Assembly: GCF_014647675.1 (NCBI RefSeq) | Contig: NZ_BMPQ01000035.1 | Coordinates: 1 to 64,000 of the forward strand | Direction of reading: 5' to 3' | DNA: 64,000 bases | From: Streptomyces flaveus | GTDB taxonomy: Bacteria; Actinomycetota; Actinomycetes; Streptomycetales; Streptomycetaceae | In this document: piece by piece, positions 40,665 to 49,904 of the stretch | Layout of the letters: every line of letters begins with the position of its first letter | How positions within the stretch are numbered: the stretch's first letter is position 1 | The notes under the pieces: model-generated | What the model was told of the DNA's origin: nothing | Databases searched by the model: none | The model's input: only the letters and a program-made list of their open reading frames with translations | Made by a program: the position numbers and the translations under genes

Positions 40665-41642
40665 ATGGGCTGGTGGCAGGTCAACGCCGACACCCTCGCC
40701 GGGAGCCGTTTCGTGCTGTCCCCGCTTGCCGAGACCTTCGCCGGTCTCAAGGTGCTGCACGCGGGGACGGCCGCGCACCCGGGCGAGCGGTCCTGGCTCG
40801 ATGCCCATCTCGCCGACTACAGAAGGCGGTTGGCCGACGACCCCGTCACCGCCGCCCTCGTCCGGGCCGGTCTCGGGAAGGAGTGGATCGCCGACTTCCT
40901 CACGCCGACCCCGACCGGAGAGCCGGAGGACTTCGACACGGAAGTCGCGCGCGTACGGGACACGTCCCCCGAAGCCGCCCGAGCCCACCTCGTCGTCGCC
41001 CTGGGCGGCGGCCCGCTGCCGCGCATCCTCCAGGACCGCGACGACCTGCCGGCCCGTGCCGCCGACCTGCTCCAGTACGTCTGGGCCGAAGCCGTACGCC
41101 CCTACTGGCCCCGGCGGCGACGCGTACTCGAAGCCGATGTCGTCGCCCGTACCGCCCAGTTGAGCCAGGGCGGCTGGGCCGCCGCGCTCGACGCGATGCG
41201 GCCGGGCATGCGCTGGCTGGGCGAGAACCGGCTCCAGGTCAACCCGCACGAGTATCCGCCGCGCGAGATCTCCGGCGCCGAGCTCTTCTTCGTACCGGTC
41301 ACGCCCCAGCGGCGCGGCTGGGTCTCCTGGGAGGAGCCGCACCGGTACGCGGTCGTGTATCCCTGCTCGGGCGCGCTGGCCGGAGCGGAACCGACCGCCG
41401 CGCCCGAGAGCCTCAACCGGCTCCTCGGACCCGCACGGGCCGGCGTACTCGCGCTGCTCGACTCCCCTTTGAGTACGAGCCAGTTGGTGGCCGTCACGGG
41501 GCACGCACTCGGCTCCGTCGGCCGCCACCTGAAGGTCCTGCTCGACGCCGGGCTCGTCCAACGGCGGCGGGCGGGACGGTCGGTGCTCTACTCCAGGACG
41601 CCTGCGGGGGAGGTTCTCGTCAAAGCTGGTCTTCGAGGTTGA
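40665..41642 (+). CDS. ArsR-type winged-helix regulator with DUF5937
   Basis: 325 aa. The first ~230 residues are the DUF5937 sensing domain (FVLSPLAETFAGLKVLHAGT; AAHPGERSWLDAHLADYRRR). The C-terminal ~80 are an ArsR winged helix: RAGVLALLDSPLSTSQLVAV, GHALGSVGRHLKVLLDAGLV and the wing RRRAGRSVLYSRT. No metal-binding Cys cluster, so it probably senses an organic compound. It is divergent from the MFS pump, which it most likely represses. Confidence 0.85.
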   Translation: MGWWQVNADTLAGSRFVLSPLAETFAGLKVLHAGTAAHPGERSWLDAHLADYRRRLADDPVTAALVRAGLGKEWIADFLTPTPTGEPEDFDTEVARVRDTSPEAARAHLVVALGGGPLPRILQDRDDLPARAADLLQYVWAEAVRPYWPRRRRVLEADVVARTAQLSQGGWAAALDAMRPGMRWLGENRLQVNPHEYPPREISGAELFFVPVTPQRRGWVSWEEPHRYAVVYPCSGALAGAEPTAAPESLNRLLGPARAGVLALLDSPLSTSQLVAVTGHALGSVGRHLKVLLDAGLVQRRRAGRSVLYSRTPAGEVLVKAGLRG

Positions 41643-41757
41643 GTACCTGTTTCTGGTCCCCGGTCCTCGGTAGCCTCGAGTCCTACGCCGGCATGGTGTC
41701 CGAGCGCGCCGGACGGGCTGGGGGAGAGGAACCGAGGTCGACGAGGAAGCCGACGCA

Positions 41758-42801
41758 GTGAGCCGCGAGCAGTCCGCGCACGACACGGCCGCTCGAATCG
41801 AGCACCTGGCGCAGACTGAGCCCGGACGCTTGGGCCTGCCCGAGCAGACGCCGACACCTTCACCACGGGATGCCAGGGTCCGGTGGCTGGGACAGGGGGA
41901 GAGCTATACGGCCTGGCGCCTCGACGCCGACGGAAGTCCTCCCCTGGTCGTCCGGGTCGCACGCCGGGCTCCCGAGGACCTGCCCAGGCCGATGAGCAAG
42001 GAGTTCGCCGCTCTTCCCCACCTTCCCGACGGCATCGGCCCCTCGCCCGTGCTGCTGGAACAGGCACGCAACAACCCTCTGGGGTCTCCCTACATGGTGT
42101 GCGGGTACGTGTCCGGCCGGGTGCGCCGGCCCGCAGAGTGGAACGGCGGTCTTCTGGCCGCCCACGCCCGTCAGATGAGCAGGCTCCACGCGCGGGCCTT
42201 CGACCGGTGCGGTGACGTCGGAGCACCGGTCGAGGAACAAGCCACGTGTCTGTCACTGACCCACCTGTTCGCCACCAGCCTCACCTGGTGGAGCGAGACA
42301 TTCCCGCACGTGGTCGACGACCCGGAGGTCAGCCGGCTGCTCCCCCGCGTGGAAGCCTTCGTGGCGGCGGCGGAACCCGCCTTCCGGCGCCTGGAGCGGT
42401 TCGCCCTCATCCACGGCGACCTCGTGGTGCCCAACATCCTGGTCGACGACGCCGGCACGCCACGTTACGTGGACTGGGAATGGGTCGAAATCGGCGACCC
42501 GGCAAAGGACCTGGCGTACATCGGTGGCTACGTACCGGCTCCGCCGTGGTACCTGCCGCTGGACCGTACGAGGATCCGCCGGTTGCTGGAGAGCTATCTG
42601 CGGTACGCCCCCGACACCTGCGACGAGACGCTGGACAGCCTCGCGACGCGCCGCGACGCGTGGGAGGTCTACGAGCGGTTCTTCTCCTCCCTGCACTTCC
42701 GCACCCGCCGCAACACCTCCGAGGACCTGCAGACCGGTCTCTACACCCACGCGGTCGCTCAGCTCACAGCCGGCCTCCGTCGCCGCCTCGCCCCGTCGTG
42801 A
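41758..42801 (+). CDS. APH/choline-kinase-like phosphotransferase
   Basis: 347 aa, GTG start with GAGGAAG 13 bases before. Kinase fold of the aminoglycoside-phosphotransferase group: VRWLGQGESYTAWRL (nucleotide loop), LVVRVARR with the Lys position replaced by Arg, RFALIHGDLVVPNILVDDA (catalytic loop with Asp and Asn) and YVDWEWVEIGDPAKDLAYI (metal-binding DWE in place of DFE/DWD). It would phosphorylate a small molecule such as an antibiotic, sugar or choline. It is alone and I cannot name the substrate. Confidence 0.8.
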   Translation: MSREQSAHDTAARIEHLAQTEPGRLGLPEQTPTPSPRDARVRWLGQGESYTAWRLDADGSPPLVVRVARRAPEDLPRPMSKEFAALPHLPDGIGPSPVLLEQARNNPLGSPYMVCGYVSGRVRRPAEWNGGLLAAHARQMSRLHARAFDRCGDVGAPVEEQATCLSLTHLFATSLTWWSETFPHVVDDPEVSRLLPRVEAFVAAAEPAFRRLERFALIHGDLVVPNILVDDAGTPRYVDWEWVEIGDPAKDLAYIGGYVPAPPWYLPLDRTRIRRLLESYLRYAPDTCDETLDSLATRRDAWEVYERFFSSLHFRTRRNTSEDLQTGLYTHAVAQLTAGLRRRLAPS

Positions 42802-42865
42802 TCCAGCCCTCTACACCGCCCGCGGGCCCTAGTTCTCTGTGAGCCCGCGCGGCTTCGACGTCCCG

Positions 42866-43777
42866 TCAGAGCCGCGGAGCGCCCGTCACCGACATCACCA
42901 GCGAGTACAGGGACGTCGTGGCCGTGATGAACATGCGGTTGTTCTTCGGGCCGCCGAAGGCGATGTTGGACACCGTCTCGGGGATCAGGAGGCGGCCGAT
43001 GAGGGTGCCGTCGGGGTCGTAGCAGTGGACGCCGTCGTCGAGGGCGGCTGCCCACAGGCGGCCCTCGTCGTCGAAGCGGATGTTGTCGAAGTGGATGCCG
43101 TCCTTGCCCTCGGCGAAGACCTCGCCGGGCGACAGGGTGCCGTCGTCGCGTACCTCGTGGACGTGGATGCGGGCGGCCCGGGAGTCGGAGACGTACAGGC
43201 GCCGTTCGTCGGGCGAGAAGATCACGCCGTTCGGGCCCTCGAAGCCGTCCGCGACGAGGCGGACCTCCCCCGTCACCGGGTCCAGCCGGTACACGTTGCA
43301 CGCGCCGATCTCGGACTCCGCCCGGTGGCCCTCGTAGTCGGTGAGGATGCCGAAGTCCGGGTCGGAGAAGTAGATCGAGCCGTCGGAGCGTACGGCGGCG
43401 TCGTTGGGGCTGTTGAGGCGCCGGCCCTCGTAGTGGGAGGCGAGGACGGTCACCCGGCCGTCGTGCTCCGTGCGCGTCACCCGCCGGTTGCCCTGCTCGC
43501 AGGTGATCAACCGGCCTTCCCGGTCAAGGGTGTTGCCGTTGCTGTTCCCCGCCGGAAGCCGGAAGACCCCCACCGCCCCCGTCGTCTCGTCCCAGCGCAG
43601 GAGGCGGTCGTTGGGGATGTCGCTCCAGATCAGCTGGCGCCAGGCGGGGACGTACAGCGGGCCCTCCGCCCAGCGGCAGTCGTCGTACAGGCGCTCCAGC
43701 CGGGCGTCCCCGAGCGTGCAGCGTCCGGTGCGGAAGCGGTCGTCGAGTGTCTCGTAGATCCCATTCACGGTGGTCAC
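42866..43777 (-). CDS. SMP-30/gluconolactonase-family lactonase
   Basis: 303 aa from GTG 43777. A six-bladed calcium-dependent beta-propeller: AEGPLYVPAWRQLIWSDIPN with the metal-binding Glu, the NSNGNTLDREGRLITCEQGN segment, LNSPNDAAVRSDGSIYFSDP with the conserved Asn, and YVSDS with the Asp. These enzymes open sugar lactones such as gluconolactone. It is divergent from a glutathione peroxidase gene (36 bp spacer). Confidence 0.87.
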   Translation of the reverse strand: MTTVNGIYETLDDRFRTGRCTLGDARLERLYDDCRWAEGPLYVPAWRQLIWSDIPNDRLLRWDETTGAVGVFRLPAGNSNGNTLDREGRLITCEQGNRRVTRTEHDGRVTVLASHYEGRRLNSPNDAAVRSDGSIYFSDPDFGILTDYEGHRAESEIGACNVYRLDPVTGEVRLVADGFEGPNGVIFSPDERRLYVSDSRAARIHVHEVRDDGTLSPGEVFAEGKDGIHFDNIRFDDEGRLWAAALDDGVHCYDPDGTLIGRLLIPETVSNIAFGGPKNNRMFITATTSLYSLVMSVTGAPRL

Positions 43778-43813
43778 GCCGGGGACCTTATCGATCCCGG
43801 TTAGCATCCGAAC

Positions 43814-44323
43814 ATGACTTCTTCTGACGCGTCTTCCGTATCTGTGTACGACATCGGCATCAATGCCCTGCAGGGCGGCTCCGCCGACCTCGGGCAGTAC
43901 AAGGGCAAAGCCGTACTCATCGTGAACGTGGCCTCCAAGTGCGGGCTCACTCCGCAGTACGCGGGCCTCGAGCGGCTGCACGAGCAGTACGCGGACAAGG
44001 GCTTCACCGTGCTCGGGGTGCCGTGCAACCAGTTCATGGGCCAGGAGCCCGGCACCTCCGAGGAGATCGCGGAGTTCTGCTCCGCGACCTACGGCGTGAC
44101 GTTCCCGATGACCGAGAAGGTCGAGGTGAACGGGGACGGGCGCCACGCGCTGTACGAGCGCCTCGTACCGATCGAGGACGCCGAGGGCCACAGCGGCGAC
44201 ATCCGCTGGAACTTCGAGAAGTTCCTCCTCGGCCGCGACGGCACGATCCTCGCCCGCTTCTCGCCTCAGACGGAGCCGGAGTCCGCGGAGGTCATCTCCG
44301 CGGTGGAGAAGGCCGTCGCCTGA
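43814..44323 (+). CDS. Cys-type glutathione peroxidase
   Basis: 169 aa. Thioredoxin fold with the peroxidatic Cys43 in NVASKCGLT (Cys instead of selenocysteine), the Gln-containing CNQFMGQEPG and the WNFEKFLLGRDG motif, which complete the Cys-Gln-Trp-Asn catalytic set. It reduces hydroperoxides, using thioredoxin or mycothiol-linked donors in actinobacteria, which lack glutathione. Divergent from the SMP-30 gene. Confidence 0.92.
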   Translation: MTSSDASSVSVYDIGINALQGGSADLGQYKGKAVLIVNVASKCGLTPQYAGLERLHEQYADKGFTVLGVPCNQFMGQEPGTSEEIAEFCSATYGVTFPMTEKVEVNGDGRHALYERLVPIEDAEGHSGDIRWNFEKFLLGRDGTILARFSPQTEPESAEVISAVEKAVA

Positions 44324-44341
44324 TCCGTACGTGAAGTGACT

Positions 44342-44366
44342 CCGGGCGTCACTCGGTGGCGCCCGG
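44342..44366. terminator. hairpin between convergent genes
   Basis: CCGGGCG and CGCCCGG, seven pairs with an 11-base loop, overlapping the stop of the membrane-protein gene. Modest strength. Confidence 0.4.
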
Positions 44367-46283
44367 CCTGACCGCCTCCTGAAGCTCCTCGGGGCACCCC
44401 GTGCCCCGAGGCAGCTGGTACCGCGCCGCCAGGCGATAGGTACCAGGCCGCGGAGCCACCAGCTCCGTCCACTCGTCGCCCTTCGCGTCCTCCTCCGCCG
44501 CCATCAGGCAGCCGGCGACGTTCTCGAACGTCTTCGGGGCCTCGTCGTCGACCTCCCGGAGCCGTTTGGACTCCTCCGTCTCCCGGGGCGGCTCGACGCT
44601 CTTGCCCTCGGCGTCGACGAGGCCGAGCCACGGCGAGTACGGGACGCGGATCAGGACCCGGCCCGCCTGCTTCACGTCGATCGTCATCTCGTCCTGTCCG
44701 GCGCGCTCGACGGTGGCGGGCGGGTCGGCGAGCGGCGTGGGATCGGTGACCTTGAAGAGCTGCCAGTTGGCGTCGCCCCAGATCTGCTTCAGATAGGGCT
44801 GGCCGCGCTGCACGAGCTCGCGTTCGCGCTCGCCGCCGTCCCCGTCGGGCTCGTCCTTGGGCAGCACGACGTAGTGGACGGCCCAGCGCTGGAGCCACTC
44901 GTGGTAGTTGGCGGAGTTCAGGGTGTCGTCGTAGAAGAGCGGGTTGCGCTCCATGTCGGCCTGCCGGTTCCAGCCGCGGGCGAGGTTCACATACGGCGCG
45001 AGCGCGGACGCCTCGCGGTGCGAGCGGGCCGGTACGACCTCCACGCGACCCTTCTCGGCGTCGACCTCCTGGAGCCGGCCGACGATGGGGGCGAGCTCAC
45101 GCGCCCAGGACGCGGCGGGCGTCGCGTTGACGGTGTCGTCCACCGCCTTGAAGCCGACCCACACGACGAACCCCGCGGAGGCGACGACCAGCGCGTACCA
45201 CCTGCGCGAGCGCGGCACCGTGAACGGCAGCGCCGCCAGCAGCACGACCCCCGCGAACAGCATCGCGAGCCGCGTGATGTTGGAGCCGATCTGCGAGCTG
45301 ATCAGCCAGACGAGGACCACGGAGAGCCCGTACACCCCGGCCGTGATCCGGACCGTCTTCCACTCCCTGGGCACGAGGAACACGACGAAGCCCGAGAACA
45401 GGAAGGGCAGGACGACCGACCCGAACATCATCGGCTGCGTACCGGAGAACGGGAACAGCCACGCGGACAGGCCCACGACGACGGCGGGGGCGAGGCCCAG
45501 CGCGTACGCTCCCGGGCGCCGCTTCTGCAGGAACAGCGCCACGGCGACCAGCCCCACGAAGAGCCCCGCCACTGGCGAGGCCGCGGTTGCGATCCCGGCG
45601 AGCGGGGCGGCGCACAGGGCCTTGGCCCAGCGCTTGTAACGCCAGCGGTACGGCCAGCAGAAGACGACGGCGGTCGCGCCCAGCGCGAAGACCATGCCGA
45701 GACCGAAGGTCACACGGCCGGACACGGCGTTGCAGAAGAGCGCGAACACTCCCATCAACACGGGCCACCGCAGCTCCCGTACGGCCCTGCTGCGCATGAG
45801 GATCAGCGTGAGCAGGCCCGCGGAGACCGTCCCCGCGATCATCATCGTCGGCCGCACTCCGAGCACCGACATCAGATACGGGGACACGACGCTGTACGAG
45901 ACGGGGTGCATGCCCCCGTACCAGGCGAGGTTGTACGCCGAGTCCGGGTGCCGTCCGACGAACTCCGCCCAGGCGTCCTGCGCCGCGAGATCGCCACCGC
46001 TGTTGGCGAACGTGAAGAACCAGACGACGTGCAGCACACCGGCGAGGGCGGTGGCGAGGGTGGCCGGGTGCCGGAGGAAGCGGGCGAAGGGGGTAGGGGG
46101 CGTGGGTGCCGTGGGGGGTACGTCGGACTCGCGTCCTTGGCGCGCTTCACGGCTGTCGTCGGGGGTGCCGCCGTGGGTCTCGTCGGGGCCGTCGGCCGCT
46201 CGCGCACGCTCGCGTATTCGCGGGCCGGCTCCTCCTCGGCTCGGCTCGGCGTCTTCGGCGTGCGTCGGCTCCGCTGTCGCCAC
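44349..46283 (-). CDS. large polytopic membrane protein, GT-C-like topology
   Basis: 644 aa from GTG 46283 (GGGGAG 10 bases upstream). After ~65 hydrophilic residues there are about 11 membrane helices. The first two flank an extracytoplasmic loop (NSGGDLAAQDAWAEFVGRHP, then YNLAWYGGMHPVSYSVVSPY) with acidic and His residues in the place where GT-C glycosyltransferases keep their catalytic residues. The C-terminal ~250 residues form a soluble outer domain. It may transfer or flip sugar-lipid units of the cell envelope. No family is certain. Confidence 0.65.
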   Translation of the reverse strand: MATAEPTHAEDAEPSRGGAGPRIRERARAADGPDETHGGTPDDSREARQGRESDVPPTAPTPPTPFARFLRHPATLATALAGVLHVVWFFTFANSGGDLAAQDAWAEFVGRHPDSAYNLAWYGGMHPVSYSVVSPYLMSVLGVRPTMMIAGTVSAGLLTLILMRSRAVRELRWPVLMGVFALFCNAVSGRVTFGLGMVFALGATAVVFCWPYRWRYKRWAKALCAAPLAGIATAASPVAGLFVGLVAVALFLQKRRPGAYALGLAPAVVVGLSAWLFPFSGTQPMMFGSVVLPFLFSGFVVFLVPREWKTVRITAGVYGLSVVLVWLISSQIGSNITRLAMLFAGVVLLAALPFTVPRSRRWYALVVASAGFVVWVGFKAVDDTVNATPAASWARELAPIVGRLQEVDAEKGRVEVVPARSHREASALAPYVNLARGWNRQADMERNPLFYDDTLNSANYHEWLQRWAVHYVVLPKDEPDGDGGERERELVQRGQPYLKQIWGDANWQLFKVTDPTPLADPPATVERAGQDEMTIDVKQAGRVLIRVPYSPWLGLVDAEGKSVEPPRETEESKRLREVDDEAPKTFENVAGCLMAAEEDAKGDEWTELVAPRPGTYRLAARYQLPRGTGCPEELQEAVRPGATE

Positions 46284-46457
46284 GTGAAAGGCACTCCCCG
46301 TGTCCCGTTGTTCCGCTCTCGGCCGGGCTCCGCGGCCGTCGAGCTGCCCCGATCCTTGCGACGCTAGCACGCGCCCCGCCGCGGGTCGTCCGGGCGGGAC
46401 GCGGTCTGCGGGATCCGGCCTGTTTGGCGATGTCTATGGCAGGTTTACGGCTGGTTC

Positions 46458-46500
46458 ACGGCACGTACGTCGCGCTGTGTCACTGCGACGTACGTGCCGT
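46458..46500. terminator. very strong hairpin after the carboxypeptidase gene
   Basis: ACGGCACGTACGTCGC and its exact complement with an 11-base loop, extendable past one mismatch. 90 bp after the stop of the minus-strand carboxypeptidase gene. The rest of 46284-46589 holds nothing else I can see. Confidence 0.75.
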
Positions 46501-46589
46501 CAACTCACCTGTGGGGCACGCTGACTGTCCGGCCCGAGTGCCCCGTCCTGCTGCCCCTCCTGCTGTCTGTCCTGCCGGCCGTCCGGCCG

Positions 46590-49500
46590 TCAGCTCACGC
46601 GGGTGAGCTTGGAGCCGTAGTCAGGTTCGGTGACGCCCGACTGAAGGGCGACCGGGACCTCGACAGCGGCACCCGTGCCGTCACCGACGCTCAGCGAACC
46701 GACCTTGGTTCCCGCCTTCGCCTCGTGCGGAATCTCCGTACCGTCGTCGCTCAAGGTCAGCTCGACGGTCTTGCCGGCCCAGCCCACCGCGGAGACGTCC
46801 TGCGTGGCGACGACCCGCGTCCGGCCGCCGAACCCGTCGTCCACGTACCCGACGACGTCGCCCTTCTTCAGGATCTTCGACGAGGTCAGCGCGTCCTGGG
46901 CGGCGATCATCGCGGTCTTGCTGACCGCGTTGACGGTGTCGATGATCGGCGGCTGGTGCTGGCCGAGAATCGCGCCGACGACGGTGACGATCTCGCCGTC
47001 CACGTCCTCGGTGGCGGCGAACAGCAGGTTGCCGCCGGCCTTGGTGGTGGAGCCGGTCTTGATGCCGATGGCGTTGTCGTACGGGACGAGGCGGTTGTAG
47101 TTCTGCCACTTCTTGCCCGAGGGGTCCTTCCATACGGGCAGCTTGGTGATGTCCGTCAGCGCCTTCATCCGGACCAGCTCGTTGCCGAGCTTCACCTGGT
47201 CCTCGGCGGTGGAGACGGTGGTCTCCTTCAGGCCGGAGGGGTCGGTGTACTTCGTGTTCTTCATCCCGAGGTCCGCGGCGGCGTCGTTCATCTTCTTGAC
47301 GAACGCGGCCTCGTCGCCGCCCGAGTCCCAACGGGCCAGCAGCCGCGCCACGTTGTTCGCGGACGGGATCATGATGGCGGCGAGCGCCTGCCGCTGGGTG
47401 AGGGTGTCGCCCGCCTTGATGGTGTTGAGCGTGGACTCGCCGTCCTTGTCGTAACCGCCCTCCGTCTCGGCCTTCGCGTCGACGGGGATGTTCTTGCCCT
47501 CCTCGCCGGGCTTCAGCGGGTGGTCCTTGAGGATCACGTACGCGACCATGGCCTTGGCGACCGAGCCGATGGCGACGGGCTGCTGCTTGCCGAAGTTGTC
47601 GACCGTACCGACGCCGTTGACGTCCATCCAGCCCTGGCCCTCGTCGGGCCACGGCAGGGTGACCTTGTCGCCCTCGAAGGTGTACGTCTCGTCGGCCGTC
47701 AGCGCGAGGGTGGGCGTCGGCAAGGGGCGTACCGCCTGCACGACCGCGAACACCACGGCCAGCAGGATGGCCAGCGGCGTCCAGATCTTGACCCGCCGCA
47801 CGATCGTCCGCACCGGAGTCTCCGGAGGCGGCGGCGTGTTCGTCAGCTCCGCCAGCAGATCGATCGGCGGCTTGGGCGGCAGGGGTTGCTGCGCGGTCCG
47901 CTCCGGCCCGACCTGCGGGATGGAAGCGGTCTCGGCGGCGGGCGGAACGGTCGGCTTCTCCTTGGGAGGAGCCGGTTCGTCGAGCGGCTTGAGCGCCACG
48001 AACTTGCTGGTGCGCTCGGAGTCACGCTCGGGGGTGGCGGATTTCTCGTCCGGCTTGTCGTCGGGCTCGGGCTCGGCGCCGGCGGGCTTCTCGTCCGGCC
48101 TGGCATCGCCCACCTTGAGCGTGGTGGTGGGCTGATCAACAGCGGGCGCCCGCACCTTGAAGGTGGCGGTGGGCTGGTCGACGGGACGCTTGTGCTCGTC
48201 CTCACCAGCACTTGAGCTGGGCTCGGGCTCGAGCCCGCCATCGTCGTCCCGATCAGCAGCCGGGACGTTTCCGCTGCTGACACGGGGGTCACGCTTCGCG
48301 TCGGGGCCCGGGCCGGTCGCGGAGCCGGACTCCGCGTCGCCGTCCCGACCGCTCTCGGATTCGGACTCCGCGTCGGCGCCGGAGGCGAGAGCGGCTTCGC
48401 CGCCGGGGGTGGCGTCCGCCTTCGGCTCGTCCGCGTCGGCGGTACGGCCAGGGGCCGGGGCGTCTTCGGCCGAGGGCTCGGCGTCGGGGCCATCCGCGGG
48501 GCGGTCGTCCTCCGCGTCAGCGGTGGCACCATCCACAACGATGCTGGAGCCAGACTCCGCGCCAGTGCCCGGGGCGGCGGCCGAGGCGGCTCCGCCGCCG
48601 GGGGGCACGTCCGCCTTCGGCTCATCCACATCGTCGCTACGGCCACCGGCCACGGCGTCTTCGGCCGAGGGCTCGGCACCGGAGCCGCCCGCAGGGGCGT
48701 CGTCCTCCGCGTCAGCGGACACATCCTCGCCGGAGGCATCTCCGTCGGCGCCGGAGGCGGCGTCCGCCTCCGGCTCGTCCGAACCAGAGCCACGGCTACC
48801 CGCTGGGGCGTCATCGCCCGAGGGCTCGGCGTCCGACCGCGCGTCGGCGCCGTCCTCCGGCTTCGCCTCCGAACGCTCGGCATCCTCCGCGGCCTCGGCC
48901 TCGACGTCGCCCACCGACCGGTCGTCCTTCGCCTCCACAGTGCCGGAGGCGCCCTCCGCCGCGACCGCATCCTCCGGCTCGGAGTCCGGGCCTGCCTCGG
49001 AGTCCGTACGCGCCTCCTCGGCGTCGACCTCCGCCTCCGGAGGCGTACCGCCGTCGGCCGAAGGCGCCGCGTTCTCGTCACCCTCGACGTCGCCGTCACT
49101 CTCCGCCTCTGCCCGCGACTCACGGTCACCCGAGCCCGAATCCGAGCCCGCACCCTCAGCCCCGGCATCCGCCCCCGCGACCCAAGCCGCCACAGCGTCC
49201 CGCAGCCGACTGTCACCCCCCTGGGACGACTGGGAGCCGTTCGCACCGGACTCCGCGGCGTCCTCCGCTTCCGAAGCAGCCGCAGAGTCCTCCCGCCCGG
49301 GGGAACCCTCAGCAGTCAAGCCCTCCGCCCTTGCCGTATCCGACGCAACCGAACCTGAAGCGTCCGTACCCGAGGCGCCCGAAGCCGACACGTCCGAAGC
49401 CGAGACGTCCGCGACACCGCGCGTGGAGAACACCGCCGTGGCCGTGTCCACCCTCCCCCGCTCCTGCCGTCGCTCGCGCGGCGGGACCGCCGCCGCTACC

Positions 49501-49664
49501 GCCTCGCGGGCCACCGCGAGCCGCGGATCCGCACTCGGCGCGGGACGCGCGTCGGACCCACCCCCGGAGCCGGAGGCAGGACCCGGAACCGGAGCCGTGC
49601 TCCCCGACGTCGGTTCTACCGACGACTCGTGCTGCTTCGACCTGTCGGGGGACTCGCCCGCCAC
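46590..49664 (-). CDS. D-alanyl-D-alanine carboxypeptidase with a ~620-residue disordered N-terminus
   Basis: 1024 aa from GTG 49664, which has GGAGGAGG five bases upstream; an ATG at 49679 overlaps that site. The first ~600 residues are an intrinsically disordered Ala/Asp/Glu/Ser stretch with loose repeats (SAEDA, DDAPAGG, ADEPKAD). One membrane helix follows (LAILLAVVFAVVQAV). The outer catalytic domain is a peptidase S11 with all three motifs: SVAK in AIGSVAKAMVA, the SAN in PSANNVARLL, and KTG in GIKTGST. It trims the terminal D-Ala of peptidoglycan stem peptides. Typical members are 400-800 residues, so the cytoplasmic tail is unusually long and acidic. Confidence 0.88.
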   Translation of the reverse strand: MAGESPDRSKQHESSVEPTSGSTAPVPGPASGSGGGSDARPAPSADPRLAVAREAVAAAVPPRERRQERGRVDTATAVFSTRGVADVSASDVSASGASGTDASGSVASDTARAEGLTAEGSPGREDSAAASEAEDAAESGANGSQSSQGGDSRLRDAVAAWVAGADAGAEGAGSDSGSGDRESRAEAESDGDVEGDENAAPSADGGTPPEAEVDAEEARTDSEAGPDSEPEDAVAAEGASGTVEAKDDRSVGDVEAEAAEDAERSEAKPEDGADARSDAEPSGDDAPAGSRGSGSDEPEADAASGADGDASGEDVSADAEDDAPAGGSGAEPSAEDAVAGGRSDDVDEPKADVPPGGGAASAAAPGTGAESGSSIVVDGATADAEDDRPADGPDAEPSAEDAPAPGRTADADEPKADATPGGEAALASGADAESESESGRDGDAESGSATGPGPDAKRDPRVSSGNVPAADRDDDGGLEPEPSSSAGEDEHKRPVDQPTATFKVRAPAVDQPTTTLKVGDARPDEKPAGAEPEPDDKPDEKSATPERDSERTSKFVALKPLDEPAPPKEKPTVPPAAETASIPQVGPERTAQQPLPPKPPIDLLAELTNTPPPPETPVRTIVRRVKIWTPLAILLAVVFAVVQAVRPLPTPTLALTADETYTFEGDKVTLPWPDEGQGWMDVNGVGTVDNFGKQQPVAIGSVAKAMVAYVILKDHPLKPGEEGKNIPVDAKAETEGGYDKDGESTLNTIKAGDTLTQRQALAAIMIPSANNVARLLARWDSGGDEAAFVKKMNDAAADLGMKNTKYTDPSGLKETTVSTAEDQVKLGNELVRMKALTDITKLPVWKDPSGKKWQNYNRLVPYDNAIGIKTGSTTKAGGNLLFAATEDVDGEIVTVVGAILGQHQPPIIDTVNAVSKTAMIAAQDALTSSKILKKGDVVGYVDDGFGGRTRVVATQDVSAVGWAGKTVELTLSDDGTEIPHEAKAGTKVGSLSVGDGTGAAVEVPVALQSGVTEPDYGSKLTRVS

Positions 49665-49904
49665 CGATGCCTCCTCCATGCGCCACTCACCGTGCGCCCA
49701 ACCGAACCATGAACCCTTGAAGAGCCGCCAACAGAAGCCCGGAACCGATGTCCGAACCATGCACCAGTGTCCTGTGTGCGGGCTTAACCTCTGCGGTAGA
49801 CGAGAACGACATACCTACTGGTTCCACTACATTCCGGTCACGCGCTCTCGACAGACCATTGTGAGAGGGGTCACCCTGTCATTCATCCACGCGGGGAGGC
49901 ATGG

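Noticed and set aside
46494..48215. 573-residue plus-strand frame
   Set aside because: Antisense to the carboxypeptidase, whose SxxK, SxN and KTG motifs are intact.
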